Shown here: piece by piece, positions 17,516 through 27,231 of the stretch
Layout of the letters: each line of letters begins with the position of its first letter
Position numbering within the stretch: position 1 is the first letter of the stretch
Source of the DNA: Methylobacterium sp. J-068
GTDB lineage: Bacteria > Pseudomonadota > Alphaproteobacteria > Rhizobiales > Beijerinckiaceae
Assembly (NCBI RefSeq): GCF_022829445.1
Contig: NZ_JAKSXY010000083.1
Span: forward strand, 62,001-126,000
Length of the DNA stretch: 64,000 bases
Direction: 5' to 3'
Position numbers and translations under genes: made by a program
Notes under the pieces: generated by a model
What the model saw: the letters and a program-made list of their open reading frames with translations, nothing else
Database searches by the model: none
What the model was told of the DNA's origin: nothing

Positions 17516-19168
17516 TCAGGCCGCGATCTGCCGATGTTTCGGAGCGTCGGGTGGCGTCGCCGCGTCCGCCATGGCGCCGCCGTCTGGAGCGGCATCCGGC
17601 GGAGCGATCACGAGATTGCCCGCGCCATCCGTCCAATCCTCGAGAAGCCCGTCGGTGGTGATCTTGTCCATCGGCTTCCCGAACAGGTAGCCCTGACCGT
17701 AGGTGCAGCCCTGATCCGCGAGCCAGTCGACGCTGGACGCGGATTCGATGCCCTCGGCGGTGGTGACGAGGCCGAGGCTCGAGCCGAGGGCGATGATCGC
17801 ATCCACCAGCTTGGCGCGATCCGAACTCAGCGGAATCGACGTGATGTAGCTGCGATCGATCTTCAGCTTGTCGAATTGCAACTCACGCAGGTGATAGAGG
17901 CTCGAATAGCCCGTCCCGAAATCGTCCAGCGCGATGCGGATTCCGAAATTCTGCAACGACTTGAGCGCCACGCGGGCCGCCTCCAGGTCGTTCACGAGAG
18001 CCGTCTCGGTGATCTCGATCTCCAAGCGGCCCGGCTTGAACCCGGTCTCGGTAAGAATCGCCAGGATGCGCTCGGGCAGGTGGCGATCCTGGAGCTGCAG
18101 CGGCGAGATGTTGATCGCCAGTTGCAGGTGGGGCGGCCAGGAGCGCGCATCGGTGCAGGCCTGCCGCATCAGCGACCAGGTGAGGTCGGCGATCTGGCCC
18201 GTATCCTCCGCCAGCGTGATGAAGGCATCGGGGCCGAGCAGGCCTTTGCGTGGATGATGCCAGCGGGCAAGCACCTCGAAGCCGATCAGTCCGCGGTCCG
18301 GCAACGCGACCACCGGCTGATAGAAGGGCCTGATTTCTCCGCGCTCGATCCCGACCCGCAACTCGCCTTCGAGTTGGGCCCGCACCTTCAGGGCATGCCC
18401 CATATCCAGGTGGAAGAACCGGAACGTGCCGCGTCCGTCGCGCTTGCCTTGATACATGGCGACGTCGGCCGCGTGCAGGAGCGCGTCCGCGGTCCGGCTC
18501 TCTTGCGTGGCCACGGCGATTCCCACGGTCGCGCCGATTTCGAGGCGGCTCTCGGCCCAGGTGATGGGCTGGGCGAGCGATTTGACGATTTCCCGCGCGA
18601 GGCGCGCGAGGCTGTCCGCACCCTCACCCGCCTCCGTCAGAATCGCGAATTCGTCGCCGCCCAGGCGCGCCACGAGGCTGTCGGCCGACACGAGTCGGCG
18701 CAGCCGGTCGGCCACGACGCACAGGACCGCATCTCCCGCCGCGTGGCCGTGAACGTCGTTGATCGGCTTGAAGCGGTCGAGATCCACCTGGAGCACCGCC
18801 AGGGCAGGCACGCCCGACGCCGCGTCCAGGCGCGCCGCCAGCGTCTCGCGGAACAGACGCCGATTGGCGAGCCCGGTCATCGCGTCGTGGCGCGCGATGC
18901 TCTCGGCTTGCGCCTCCGCGCCGTCCCGCTCCTGCATCGCCCTGCGCAACTTGAACGACTTGCGCACCGCCGCGGCGATCAGGCCGAGGCACATGCAGAG
19001 CCCCAGCATCAGCATGTCCTGCAGATTGTGGCTCCGCGTGGCGTCGAGCAGGACCGCGAACACCCCGAGTTGCGTGCCCACGATCCAGACGCAGGTGCCG
19101 ATCATCATGAGGCAGAGGATTTCGCGTAGCTCACCCTCTCCCCAGGACGGGTGCTTCTGGTCGGGCAT
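17516..19168 (-). CDS. Membrane GGDEF-EAL protein (c-di-GMP turnover)
   Basis: A 550-residue protein with start at MPDQKHP, preceded by AGGAG. Two membrane segments (about 16-41 and 50-68) are followed by a GGDEF domain with DAMTGLANRR and an intact GGDEF at 170-174, then an EAL domain with EVLAR (298-302), EITETALV, DDFGTGYSSL, KIDRSYI and AEGIES. The residues needed for both cyclase and phosphodiesterase are visible. The usual RxxD inhibitory site before GGDEF is missing (SADS at that place), so product inhibition is unlikely. Confidence 0.93.
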   Translation of the reverse strand: MPDQKHPSWGEGELREILCLMMIGTCVWIVGTQLGVFAVLLDATRSHNLQDMLMLGLCMCLGLIAAAVRKSFKLRRAMQERDGAEAQAESIARHDAMTGLANRRLFRETLAARLDAASGVPALAVLQVDLDRFKPINDVHGHAAGDAVLCVVADRLRRLVSADSLVARLGGDEFAILTEAGEGADSLARLAREIVKSLAQPITWAESRLEIGATVGIAVATQESRTADALLHAADVAMYQGKRDGRGTFRFFHLDMGHALKVRAQLEGELRVGIERGEIRPFYQPVVALPDRGLIGFEVLARWHHPRKGLLGPDAFITLAEDTGQIADLTWSLMRQACTDARSWPPHLQLAINISPLQLQDRHLPERILAILTETGFKPGRLEIEITETALVNDLEAARVALKSLQNFGIRIALDDFGTGYSSLYHLRELQFDKLKIDRSYITSIPLSSDRAKLVDAIIALGSSLGLVTTAEGIESASSVDWLADQGCTYGQGYLFGKPMDKITTDGLLEDWTDGAGNLVIAPPDAAPDGGAMADAATPPDAPKHRQIAA

Positions 19169-19403
19169 CAGGCGCTCCTCTACCGGGCGACAATGCTCGG
19201 ATAGACCTTGCGCGACCGTAAACGTCCGAGGACGATTCCGGAGCTGGACCTGATCCATCATCGAATCCGAAGACAAAGCCCGGTCTCGACTCGTGCCCTA
19301 TGCTGTCGGATCGAGGACCGTCTTCCGAAACCGGCCCGGTGCCCCTCGGCGGCGATACAGTATCGATCTCGCGGGACGAGGGGGGCTTGCCGACGCCCGG
19401 CCC

Positions 19404-20279
19404 TCAGCGCAGCAGCGCCGACCGAACCCACCATCCCGGATGCGCGGCCCCGAGGTGGCGCGCCGCCCGCGCGGCCTGCGAGCGGGTGCCGAACAGGCCG
19501 AACACGGTCGCGCCCGAGCCCGACATGCGCGCGATCCGGCACCCCGGTTCGTGGCGCAGGGCAGCGAGCGCATCCGCGATGATCGGAGCGACCTGAAGCG
19601 CCGGCGCTTCGAGGTCGTTGCGCGTCGGCAGAAGCACGCGCATCAGCGCCTCCGCATCCGACGCGGCGGCGACGATCGGGTGCGGCGCGACGGTGTGGCG
19701 CTGGCCGATGGCGAGGCCGAGCGCACGGAAGACCGGCGCCGTCTCGACCGGGACACCGGGATTGATCAGCACGGCGGCCAGCGGCGCGAGTCCGAGCGTC
19801 GGACCGATGCTTTCGCCCGCGCCCAGCATCATCCGCGCGCGCGGGTCGAGGCAGACGGGAACGTCGGCTCCGGTGGCGCGGGCCGCCGCCAACAGAGCCG
19901 GGTCTTCGGGCGCGATGGCGTTGAGACGGGCGAGGAGCCGCAGGGCGGCGGCCGCGTCGGACGAGCCACCACCGATCCCGGCGGCCACGGGCAGGCGCTT
20001 CACGAGGTGGAAGGCGCCCTGCGCGAGGCCGGGCCGGAGGCGGGCGAGATGGCGCGCGGCGCGGATGACGAGGTTGTCGTCGAGGGGACCGGCCGGACCG
20101 GCGGTCGGCCCGGAGACCGTCAGGCCGAGAGTAGGGCCGGGCTCCAGGGTCAGGGTGTCACCGGACCCCGTGAAGACCACGAGACTTTCGAGTTCGTGAT
20201 AGCCGTCCCCGGCGCGGCGGCCGAGAACGTGGAGGGTCAGGTTGATCTTCGCCGGAGCGCGGGTGACGAGGAGGGACAC
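19404..20279 (-). CDS. ispE: 4-diphosphocytidyl-2-C-methyl-D-erythritol kinase
   Basis: A 291-residue GHMP kinase with GTG start. The N-terminus [23 protein letters not shown] is diagnostic of IspE, and the ATP-binding loop [18 protein letters not shown] follows at about 95-112; the C-terminal block [12 protein letters not shown] is also present. It phosphorylates CDP-methylerythritol in the non-mevalonate isoprenoid pathway that feeds carotenoids, hopanoids and quinones, including the product of the polyprenyl synthase encoded nearby. It lies 77 bases downstream of the TPR gene on the same strand. Confidence 0.95.
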   Translation of the reverse strand: MSLLVTRAPAKINLTLHVLGRRAGDGYHELESLVVFTGSGDTLTLEPGPTLGLTVSGPTAGPAGPLDDNLVIRAARHLARLRPGLAQGAFHLVKRLPVAAGIGGGSSDAAAALRLLARLNAIAPEDPALLAAARATGADVPVCLDPRARMMLGAGESIGPTLGLAPLAAVLINPGVPVETAPVFRALGLAIGQRHTVAPHPIVAAASDAEALMRVLLPTRNDLEAPALQVAPIIADALAALRHEPGCRIARMSGSGATVFGLFGTRSQAARAARHLGAAHPGWWVRSALLR

Positions 20280-20356
20280 GGAGTCTCGGGGCTGTCGGTG
20301 GGGCGGTTGCGCGGCCGGTCTGGCCTCGCAACGCGCACCGCGTCAAGGTTCTGCGA

Positions 20357-22225
20357 TCAGCCGCCGCTCTTCTTGTCGGCCGCGCCCGGGGGCTCACTCG
20401 GGGCGGGCGCCCCTTTCGGGAGTTCCGGGTTTGCCTTGCCCTCGGGTGGGTTCTCGGCGGTGGCCGCCGGCTTGTCGAGTTCGGGCAGGCCGTCCTTCAG
20501 CTTGACGTTGATCTTTTCCAGATCGTCCGGCTCGGGGTTCAGGTCCTTGGCGTGCTGCCACTGGAACTTGCCCTCGAGGCGACGGCCGGCGCGCCAATAG
20601 GCATCGCCGAGGTGGTCGTTGATCGTCGGATCGCCGGGCTTCAGCTCGATCGCCTTTTCCAGTTCGCGCACGGCATCGTCCCAGCGGCCGAGGCGGAAAT
20701 AGGCCCAGCCGAGGCTGTCGATGATCATGCCGTCGCGCGGCGCGGCATCGACGGCCTGCTTCAGCATCGTGAAGGCCTCGTCGATGTTCATGTTCTGGTC
20801 GACCCAGGAATAGGCGAGGTAGTTCAGCACCTGTGCGCGGGCGCCGGGCTGGCTCGCGGGCACGAGTTCCAGCGCCTTCTTCAGGTCGGCCTCGGCCTTG
20901 GGCCATTGCTTGGCCCGCTCGTAGGCGGTGCCGCGGAAGTAGAACGTCGTCCAGTAATTCGAGGCCGGGCGGTCACCGATCAGCGCGATGGCGCGGCTGT
21001 AGGTCTCGGCCGCCTCCTCGTATTTCTTGCGCGAGCGCTGGACGTTGCCGAGCGCCGAGATGACGTCGATGTCGTCGGGATGCGCCTTCATGGCGGCGTC
21101 GAGATGGGCGATGGCCTCGTCGCCCTTGCCCATCTGCTCCAGGTTCAGCCCGATCTGGACGTCGGCATTGAGGCGCAACGGAGAGCTGGTCGGGATCTGC
21201 GCGTAGGCCTCGTTGGCGCGGTCCGTCTGCTTCATCCGGTCGAGGATGTCGGCGAGCGTCAGGCGCGCGAGCGCATGCTCGGGCGCGAGGTAGAGGGCGA
21301 GCCGCAGGTAGACCACCGCCGGCAGCTCGTCCCCTTGCGTCGAACCGGCCGCGCCGAGCCCGTACAGCACCTCGCCGGCCCCCTCCTGCGCCGAGTTGAC
21401 GAGGCGGGCGAGGGGCTTGCCTTCCTTCAGCTTGGTCAGGGCGTCGCGCACGATGGGGTGGCGCGGCAGCAGCTTGTCGAACTCGGTATAGGCCTGGATC
21501 GCGAGGTCGGTCCGGCCGGCCTGGGCCTCGAAGCGCGCGTAGGCGTCGACGATGCGCAGGGTGTTGCGGTCGGAATCGTAGGCCGCCTTGAGGCGGCGCT
21601 CGGCCTCGGCCTGATCGCCCACCAGGCTGGCGATCAGCCCGGCATGGAAATCGCGGAAGGTGTTGTAGTAGCGTTCGCCCTTGAGCTTGTTGATCGTGTC
21701 CAGCGCCCGCTTGCCGTCATTGGCTCCGGCGAAGGCCCAGGCGGTCAGCAGCGTGCCCGTGAGGTCGGCGGCCGCGCCCCGGCCGCTGCGGGCGAAGTTC
21801 TGGCGCGCCTGCGCGAACTGGCCGGCCTTGATCTGGCGCACGCCGAGGGCGAGCTGGGCGAGGCCGTTCGAGCCGTCGCGACTGGTCAGGCGCTCGGCGG
21901 CCCGGAAGGCGTCGGGCAGGGCACCGTCGGCGAGCAGCGAGACGAAGGCGCGCTCCAGCAGTTCGGCGTTGCGCGGGTCGGCCTTCACGGCCTCGCGGTA
22001 GAAGCTCGCCGCCGCCGCCGTGTCCTTCGAGGCACCGGCGATGTAGGCGGAGAGGAAGTTGCCTTCGAGGGATTCGGCGGGCTCGTATTCCGAGACCGGC
22101 GCCGATTCGCGAGGCTGCGCCGCGCGGGCGGACTGAGCGGACAGGGAGGCCGCGAGGCAGAGAGTGAGGGCCGAGACGGTCCGGCGGCCGATCCGAGACA
22201 TCTTGACGTTTCCGTTCATGGGCAC
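20357..22225 (-). CDS. Secreted tetratricopeptide-repeat protein
   Basis: A 622-residue protein. The GTG start at 22225 has AGGAG 9 bases upstream; ATG codons at 22219 and 22201 are alternatives. A signal peptide (SALTLCLAASLSAQSARAA) is followed by many TPR units, for example DEAIAHLDAAMKAHPDDIDVISALGNVQ and DDAVRELEKAIELKPGDPTINDHLGDAYWR. The C-terminus is Pro/Glu/Lys rich. It probably acts as a periplasmic or outer-membrane scaffold. Its place directly before ispE is a conserved alphaproteobacterial arrangement as far as I recall. Confidence 0.88.
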   Translation of the reverse strand: MPMNGNVKMSRIGRRTVSALTLCLAASLSAQSARAAQPRESAPVSEYEPAESLEGNFLSAYIAGASKDTAAAASFYREAVKADPRNAELLERAFVSLLADGALPDAFRAAERLTSRDGSNGLAQLALGVRQIKAGQFAQARQNFARSGRGAAADLTGTLLTAWAFAGANDGKRALDTINKLKGERYYNTFRDFHAGLIASLVGDQAEAERRLKAAYDSDRNTLRIVDAYARFEAQAGRTDLAIQAYTEFDKLLPRHPIVRDALTKLKEGKPLARLVNSAQEGAGEVLYGLGAAGSTQGDELPAVVYLRLALYLAPEHALARLTLADILDRMKQTDRANEAYAQIPTSSPLRLNADVQIGLNLEQMGKGDEAIAHLDAAMKAHPDDIDVISALGNVQRSRKKYEEAAETYSRAIALIGDRPASNYWTTFYFRGTAYERAKQWPKAEADLKKALELVPASQPGARAQVLNYLAYSWVDQNMNIDEAFTMLKQAVDAAPRDGMIIDSLGWAYFRLGRWDDAVRELEKAIELKPGDPTINDHLGDAYWRAGRRLEGKFQWQHAKDLNPEPDDLEKINVKLKDGLPELDKPAATAENPPEGKANPELPKGAPAPSEPPGAADKKSGG

Positions 22226-22341
22226 CGATCACGGCTCCTGCGCACCGGCCGACGACGCGGCCGGACTCGTTCGGGGCGGGACACTGGACTCTTCGCACCA
22301 TCCTCGCAAGGCATAAGGATGGCGGCGCGCGGAGGCGCCGT

Positions 22342-22377
22342 CCCGTCACGGTCCGGGGCTCCCGAGACCGTGACGGG
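22342..22377 (-). terminator. Long hairpin downstream of ETF-QO gene
   Basis: CCCGTCACGGTC (22342-22353) pairs perfectly with GACCGTGACGGG (22366-22377) around a 12-base loop, between the stop of the ETF-QO gene at 22421 and the start of the TPR gene. No T-run follows on the minus strand, so it may be a weak terminator or an mRNA 3' stabiliser. Confidence 0.5.
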
Positions 22378-22420
22378 GAGGGGGCGGACCGGCGCGTGGA
22401 CCCCGGCCGCCCCGGTCGCG

Positions 22421-24082
22421 TCACATGTTCGGGTAGTTCGGCCCGCCCGGTCCCTCGGGGGTCTCCCAGTTGATGTTCTGGTTCGGGTCCTTGATGTCGC
22501 ACGTCTTGCAGTGGACGCAGTTCTGGGCGTTGATCTGGTAGCGGACGCCGTCGCTGGCGCCGGTATCCGCGACCCATTCGTAGACGCCCGCCGGGCAGTA
22601 GCGCGCCGAGGGACCACCGAAGACGTCGTGCTCGGAGGCCTTCTGCAGGTCGAGGTTGCGCACTTTGAGGTGGGCCGGCTGGTCCTCCTCGTGGTTGGTG
22701 TTCGAGAGATACACCGAGGAGAGCCGGTCGAAGGTCAGCTTGCCGTCCGGCTTCGGGTAGACGATCGGCTTGACCTCGGAGAGAGGTTTGAGCGTGGCGT
22801 GGTCCGGCTTGCCGTGCTTGAGCGTGCCGAAGGGAGAGGCCTCCAGGATCGTGTTCGACCACATGTCGAGGCCGCCGAGACCGACGCCGACCAGCGTGCC
22901 GTAGCGCGACCAGAGCGGCTTCACGTTGCGCACGCGCTTGAGGTCCTGCCCGATGGCGCTGGCGCGCCAGCCGTTCTCGTAGCTGCTCAATTCGTCGCCC
23001 TGGCGGCCCGATTCGAGGGCCTGCGCGATGGCCTCGGCCGCCTGCATGCCGGAGAGCACCGCGTTGTGCGAGCCCTTGATGCGGGGCACGTTCACGAAGC
23101 CGGCGGAATCGCCGACGAGGCAGCCCCCGGGGAAGACGAGCTTCGGCACCGATTGCCAGCCGCCCTCCATGATCGCGCGGGCGCCGTAGCCGATGCGCTT
23201 GGCCCCCTCGAAGGTCTCGGCGATCATCGGGTGGGTCTTGAAGCGCTGGAACTCCTCGAACGGCGACAGGGTCGGGTTCTCGTAGTTCAGGTGCGTGACG
23301 AAGCCGACCGAGAGCAGGCCGTCGTCGAAATGGTAGAGCCAGGAGCCGCCGCCGGCCTTGTTCGGCAGGGGCCAGCCCATCGTGTGCTGCACGAGGCCCG
23401 CCTGGAACCGGTCGGGCGCCAGCTGCCAGAGTTCCTTGACGCCGAGGCCGTATTTCTGGTGGTCGCTGTGGGCGTTGAGCTTGAAGCGGTCGATCAGCGT
23501 CTTGGTCAGCGAGCCGCGCGCGCCCTCGCCGAAGATCGTGTACTTGCCGCGCAGCTCCATGCCGCGCGTGTAGTCGTCGCGCGGCTCGCCGGACTTGCCG
23601 ATGCCGAGGTCGCCGGTCGCGATGCCGACCACGGTGCCGGCCCCGTCGTAGAGGACTTCCGCCGCCGGGAAGCCCGGATAGATTTCCACGCCGAGTTCCT
23701 CGGCCTTCGCACCGAGATATTTGGCGACGTTCGAGAGCGATCCGACGAAGTTGCCGTGGTTCGACATCAGCTTGGGGAAGAACAGGTTCGGCATGGTGAC
23801 GCCGCTGTTCTTCGTCAGGAACATGAACTCGTCGCGCTCGACGGCCGTCTTCAGGGGACGAGCGTCGTCGTCCCGCCAGCCCGGCAGCAGCCCGTCGAGG
23901 CCCGACGGATCGACGACCGCGCCGGACAGGATGTGGGCGCCGACCTCGGAGCCCTTCTCCACCACCACGACGCTGACCTCCGGCGCCAGCTGCTTGAGGC
24001 GGATGGCGGCCGCGAGCCCAGCCGGACCGGCGCCCACGATCACCACGTCGAAATCCATCGCCTCGCGTTCGGGCAGCGCCAT
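22421..24082 (-). CDS. Electron transfer flavoprotein-ubiquinone oxidoreductase
   Basis: A 553-residue protein with AGGAGG upstream of its ATG. The N-terminus DVVIVGAGPAGLAAAIRLKQL is the FAD-binding dinucleotide fold, and the C-terminus holds the [4Fe-4S] cluster segment NCVHCKTCDIKDPNQNI. Length and both cofactor sites match ETF-QO (ETFDH). It passes electrons from electron transfer flavoprotein, reduced by acyl-CoA and related dehydrogenases, to the membrane quinone pool. It is monotopic at the inner membrane. The gene is single and divergent from the uracil-DNA glycosylase gene. Confidence 0.96.
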   Translation of the reverse strand: MALPEREAMDFDVVIVGAGPAGLAAAIRLKQLAPEVSVVVVEKGSEVGAHILSGAVVDPSGLDGLLPGWRDDDARPLKTAVERDEFMFLTKNSGVTMPNLFFPKLMSNHGNFVGSLSNVAKYLGAKAEELGVEIYPGFPAAEVLYDGAGTVVGIATGDLGIGKSGEPRDDYTRGMELRGKYTIFGEGARGSLTKTLIDRFKLNAHSDHQKYGLGVKELWQLAPDRFQAGLVQHTMGWPLPNKAGGGSWLYHFDDGLLSVGFVTHLNYENPTLSPFEEFQRFKTHPMIAETFEGAKRIGYGARAIMEGGWQSVPKLVFPGGCLVGDSAGFVNVPRIKGSHNAVLSGMQAAEAIAQALESGRQGDELSSYENGWRASAIGQDLKRVRNVKPLWSRYGTLVGVGLGGLDMWSNTILEASPFGTLKHGKPDHATLKPLSEVKPIVYPKPDGKLTFDRLSSVYLSNTNHEEDQPAHLKVRNLDLQKASEHDVFGGPSARYCPAGVYEWVADTGASDGVRYQINAQNCVHCKTCDIKDPNQNINWETPEGPGGPNYPNM

Positions 24083-24285
24083 CCGTCATCCTCCTGTCGC
24101 GCGGTCGCACGTTCGGGCGTGCGATCCCATGTCCGGCGATCACTCTCAACCCATTCCAACCTGGGAACGCAAGCGCCGCACCCGCACGGCCCTGCGTAGG
24201 GCGACGCTATCGCGCGGGGGAAAAGCCGGTGCGTGGTGCCGCGGGCCGGGTTGTCCACAGCCGCGCGAGGCGCCACATCCCCTCC

Positions 24286-25152
24286 ATGGGCCAGAGCGAC
24301 GAAAGACAGCGGGATCTGATCGCCAACCTCGACTTCCAGGTCGAGGCCGGTCTCGACCTGTTCCTCGACGAGACCCCGCATGACCGCTTTTCCGAGACCG
24401 ACGCGCCCGAGCCCGCGCGCGTGGCCTTGGTGCGGGAAAGCGCGGCACCGGGCCGCGACGCCTCGTTCCGGGCCGAACTGCCCCAGCGCGATACGGCCCC
24501 GCCGCCCCCGACGCGGACCTTCGGGCAATCGGCTGCGGCCAAGCCCGGCGAGGCCGCCGGCGACGCGCGGGCGCGGGCGCGCGACGTCGGCACCCTGGAG
24601 GAACTCGAGGCGCTGCTCGCCGGCTTCGACGGCTGCCCGCTGAAGTTCACCGCCAAGAACCTTGTCTTCGCCGACGGCAATCCGGCCGCGAAGCTGATGT
24701 TCATCGGCGAGGCGCCGGGCGCCGACGAGGACCGCATCGGCAAGCCCTTCATGGGCCGCTCGGGCAAGCTCCTCGACCGGATGATGGCGGCGATCGGACT
24801 CGACCGCACGAACGCCTACGTCACCAACATCGTCCCCTGGCGCCCGCCCGGCAACCGCAATCCCACCCCGCAGGAGGTCGCGATCTGCAAGCCGTTCATC
24901 GAGCGGCAGATCGAGCTCGCCGCGCCCGATCTCATCGTCTGCCTCGGCAGCCCGGCGACGCAGGCCATCACGGGGACCAAGGACGGCATCCTGAAGGCGC
25001 GCGGCCGTTTCTTTCCCTATCAGGTTGGGAGCCGCGAGATCCGCGCCCTGGCGACGCTGCACCCGGCCTATCTCCTGCGCCAGCCGCTGCAGAAGCGCCT
25101 CGCCTGGCGGGACTTCCGGACCCTGCGCGCCGCCCTCGACGGGAAGGCCTGA
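24286..25152 (+). CDS. Uracil-DNA glycosylase, family 4 type
   Basis: A 288-residue protein. After a variable N-terminal 90 residues, the catalytic domain has FIGEAPGADEDRIGKPFMGRSGKLLDRM (motif 1) and LHPAYLLRQP (motif 2), with GNRNPTPQEVAICKPFI between. These are the family 4/5 signatures; the GCPLKFTAKN and AICKPF segments hold cysteines that fit an iron-sulfur cluster, though only one Cys is at the first site where thermophilic enzymes have two. It removes uracil from DNA in base excision repair. Confidence 0.9.
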   Translation: MGQSDERQRDLIANLDFQVEAGLDLFLDETPHDRFSETDAPEPARVALVRESAAPGRDASFRAELPQRDTAPPPPTRTFGQSAAAKPGEAAGDARARARDVGTLEELEALLAGFDGCPLKFTAKNLVFADGNPAAKLMFIGEAPGADEDRIGKPFMGRSGKLLDRMMAAIGLDRTNAYVTNIVPWRPPGNRNPTPQEVAICKPFIERQIELAAPDLIVCLGSPATQAITGTKDGILKARGRFFPYQVGSREIRALATLHPAYLLRQPLQKRLAWRDFRTLRAALDGKA

Positions 25153-25256
25153 GCCCGCTAGGGGCTTGAGCCCAAGCGGAACCGTATTCCGCGCTCCCGA
25201 ATTACTTCACGCGTCCGTGTGTGACGGCGCGCGTCCGAACAGGGTGTCACGAGATC

Positions 25257-26168
25257 ATGCGCTGGGAAGATTTCCGTTCTTCGGACAACGTCGAGGACCG
25301 GCGCGGCGAGGGCGGCGGCGGCGGCGGGTTCGGCTTCCCGGGCGGCGGCGCCGGCGGCCTCGGCATCGGCACCATCGTGATCCTGTGCATCATCGGCTGG
25401 GTCACGGGCATCAACCCCGCGATCCTGATCGGCGGGGCCGAGCAGATGTCGGGCGGCGGGCGTCCGCGCCAGGAACAGGCCGATCCGCAGACGCAGGCCC
25501 AGCGCAAGACCAAGCCCACCGACGACAGCGGGCGCTTCGCCGCCGCGATCCTCGGCAACACCGAGGACGTCTGGAAGGAGGTCCTGCCGAACCAGACCGG
25601 GCGCCAGTACCGTCCGACCACGATGGTGCTCTACAAGGGCGGCACTCGCAGCGGCTGCGGTTCGGCCCAGGCGGCCATGGGGCCGTTCTACTGCCCGCTC
25701 GACAAGAAGGTCTATCTCGACACGTCCTTCTTCAAGGAGATGGAGCAGAAGTTCGGCGTGAAGGGTGATTTCGCCTACGCCTACGTCATCGCCCATGAGG
25801 TCGGCCACCACGTTCAGGACGAGCTCGGCATCCTCGGCAAGGTCCAGGGTCGCCAGCAGGCCGCGTCGAGCAAGACCGAGGCGAACCAGCTCTCGGTGCG
25901 CATCGAGCTGATGGCCGATTGCCTCGCGGGCGTCTGGGCCAAGAACTCGAACGACAAGTACAACGCCCTGGAGCCAGGCGACATCGAGGAGGCCATGCAG
26001 GCGGCGAGCGCCATCGGCGACGACAAGCTCCAGAAGCAGTCGCAGGGCTACGCGGTGCCGGATTCCTTCACCCACGGCTCGTCCGAGCAGCGGATGCGCT
26101 GGTTCATGACCGGCTATCGCAGCGGGCAGACCAAATCCTGCGACACCTTCCGCGCCGCGCGGAACTGA
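25257..26168 (+). CDS. Neutral zinc metallopeptidase, YpfJ family
   Basis: A 303-residue protein starting MRWEDFRSSDNVEDRR, a typical YpfJ start. A Gly-rich stretch is followed by one membrane segment (GTIVILCIIGWVTGINPAILI). The domain carries GCGSAQAAMGPFYCPLDKKVYLD, the zinc site AHEVGHHVQ and a downstream Glu in RIELMADCLAGVW. It belongs to a family of membrane-anchored putative zinc proteases with unknown substrate. moaB follows 33 bases downstream on the same strand. Confidence 0.93.
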   Translation: MRWEDFRSSDNVEDRRGEGGGGGGFGFPGGGAGGLGIGTIVILCIIGWVTGINPAILIGGAEQMSGGGRPRQEQADPQTQAQRKTKPTDDSGRFAAAILGNTEDVWKEVLPNQTGRQYRPTTMVLYKGGTRSGCGSAQAAMGPFYCPLDKKVYLDTSFFKEMEQKFGVKGDFAYAYVIAHEVGHHVQDELGILGKVQGRQQAASSKTEANQLSVRIELMADCLAGVWAKNSNDKYNALEPGDIEEAMQAASAIGDDKLQKQSQGYAVPDSFTHGSSEQRMRWFMTGYRSGQTKSCDTFRAARN

Positions 26169-26201
26169 GGCCACACCCGCCCCGCCCGAAGGTTCATCAG
26201 C

Positions 26202-26759
26202 ATGGTCGCGTCCGACAAGACCCGCAGCTTCATCCCGCTGGCGATCGCGGTCCTCACCGTCTCGGATACCCGCACGGCGGAGGACGACCGCTCCGGCGAC
26301 ACCCTGGTCGAGCGCCTCCAGGCCGCCGGACACACACTCGCCGCCCGCGCCATCGTGCCCGACGAGGTCGACGCAGTCCGGGGACGGGTCGAGGCCTGGA
26401 GCCGCGACTTGGCCGTCGACGTGGTCATCACCACGGGCGGCACCGGCTTCACCGGTCGCGACGTGACGCCGGAGGCCGTCGAGCCCCTGTTCGAGAAGCG
26501 GATGGACGGTTTCTCGGCCGTGTTCCACCGCATCTCCTACGACAAGATCGGCACCTCGACCCTGCAATCCCGCGCCACGGCCGGCGTCGTCAACGCCACC
26601 TACGTGTTCGTCCTGCCCGGCTCCCCCGGTGCCTGCCGCGACGCCTGGGACGGCATCCTCGCCGCCCAGCTCGATTACCGGCATCGCCCCTGCAACTTCG
26701 TCGAGATCATGCCGCGCCTGGACGAACACCTGCGGCGCGGCGCATCGATATCGGTTTGA
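26202..26759 (+). CDS. moaB: Molybdenum cofactor biosynthesis protein B
   Basis: A 185-residue protein with LAIAVLTVSDTRTAEDDRSGD, the TTGGTGFTGRDVTPEAV loop and LPGSPGACRDAWDGI, all signatures of the MoaB/MogA fold. In this family it adenylylates molybdopterin before metal insertion, although E. coli MoaB itself is largely dispensable. Length fits the trimeric MoaB. It follows the YpfJ-type gene and may be co-transcribed. Confidence 0.93.
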   Translation: MVASDKTRSFIPLAIAVLTVSDTRTAEDDRSGDTLVERLQAAGHTLAARAIVPDEVDAVRGRVEAWSRDLAVDVVITTGGTGFTGRDVTPEAVEPLFEKRMDGFSAVFHRISYDKIGTSTLQSRATAGVVNATYVFVLPGSPGACRDAWDGILAAQLDYRHRPCNFVEIMPRLDEHLRRGASISV

Positions 26760-27231
26760 GCGCAGGACCCGACCGGGCTCCACGCATACCGGTTGTTCCC
26801 TTCGGGATGGCGGGGTCGATATCGGTCAGTCTCATCGAGGTTCGCCGGACGCCGGCCGCCGCGTGGTGACGCGGTTCGGGCTGGGCGGCTGAGCAGGCTC
26901 GTTGGCACCGGCCAACTTCTCGGCGAGGGGAGGGAGCCCGATGGCATCGGATCACGCCTGGACAGTGTCGCCCGGCGTGGTCTCACCGTGAGCGGCCAGC
27001 TTCTCGCTCGCTTGAATCATCGCGGCGATGTTTCCGTCGATCGTCTCGTTCGCGTCGGGGGGCCCGACATCGATGGTGTCGCTGTCGCGCAGGGGCGGGC
27101 GGGCTCACCGGGCCCGGCGCGACCGAGGACGGCAGCCGTCGCACGGGTTCGGGACCGGACAAGGAACCGGCGCAGCAGGTGCGCCGGCCGCCGGGACCAC
27201 CCGCCGAGCGGGTCCCCGGCGGCGCATGGCC
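26760..27231. other. Gene-poor stretch with a possible gene fragment on the minus strand
   Basis: No intact gene. On the minus strand, 26952 to about 27098 reads RDSDTIDVGPPDANETIDGN then IAAMIQASEKLAAHGETTPGDTVQA and a stop, with codon use like real genes, but an in-frame TGA lies just upstream and there is no start codon, so this looks like a C-terminal fragment. Close to the end of the catalase-family gene (27181-27225) is an imperfect GC-rich inverted repeat that could terminate it. Confidence 0.35.

Noticed and set aside
20552..24199. A 1215-codon open frame on the plus strand
   Set aside because: Antisense to the TPR gene and ETF-QO, both of which have clear family motifs. It lacks a sensible start and recognisable domains.
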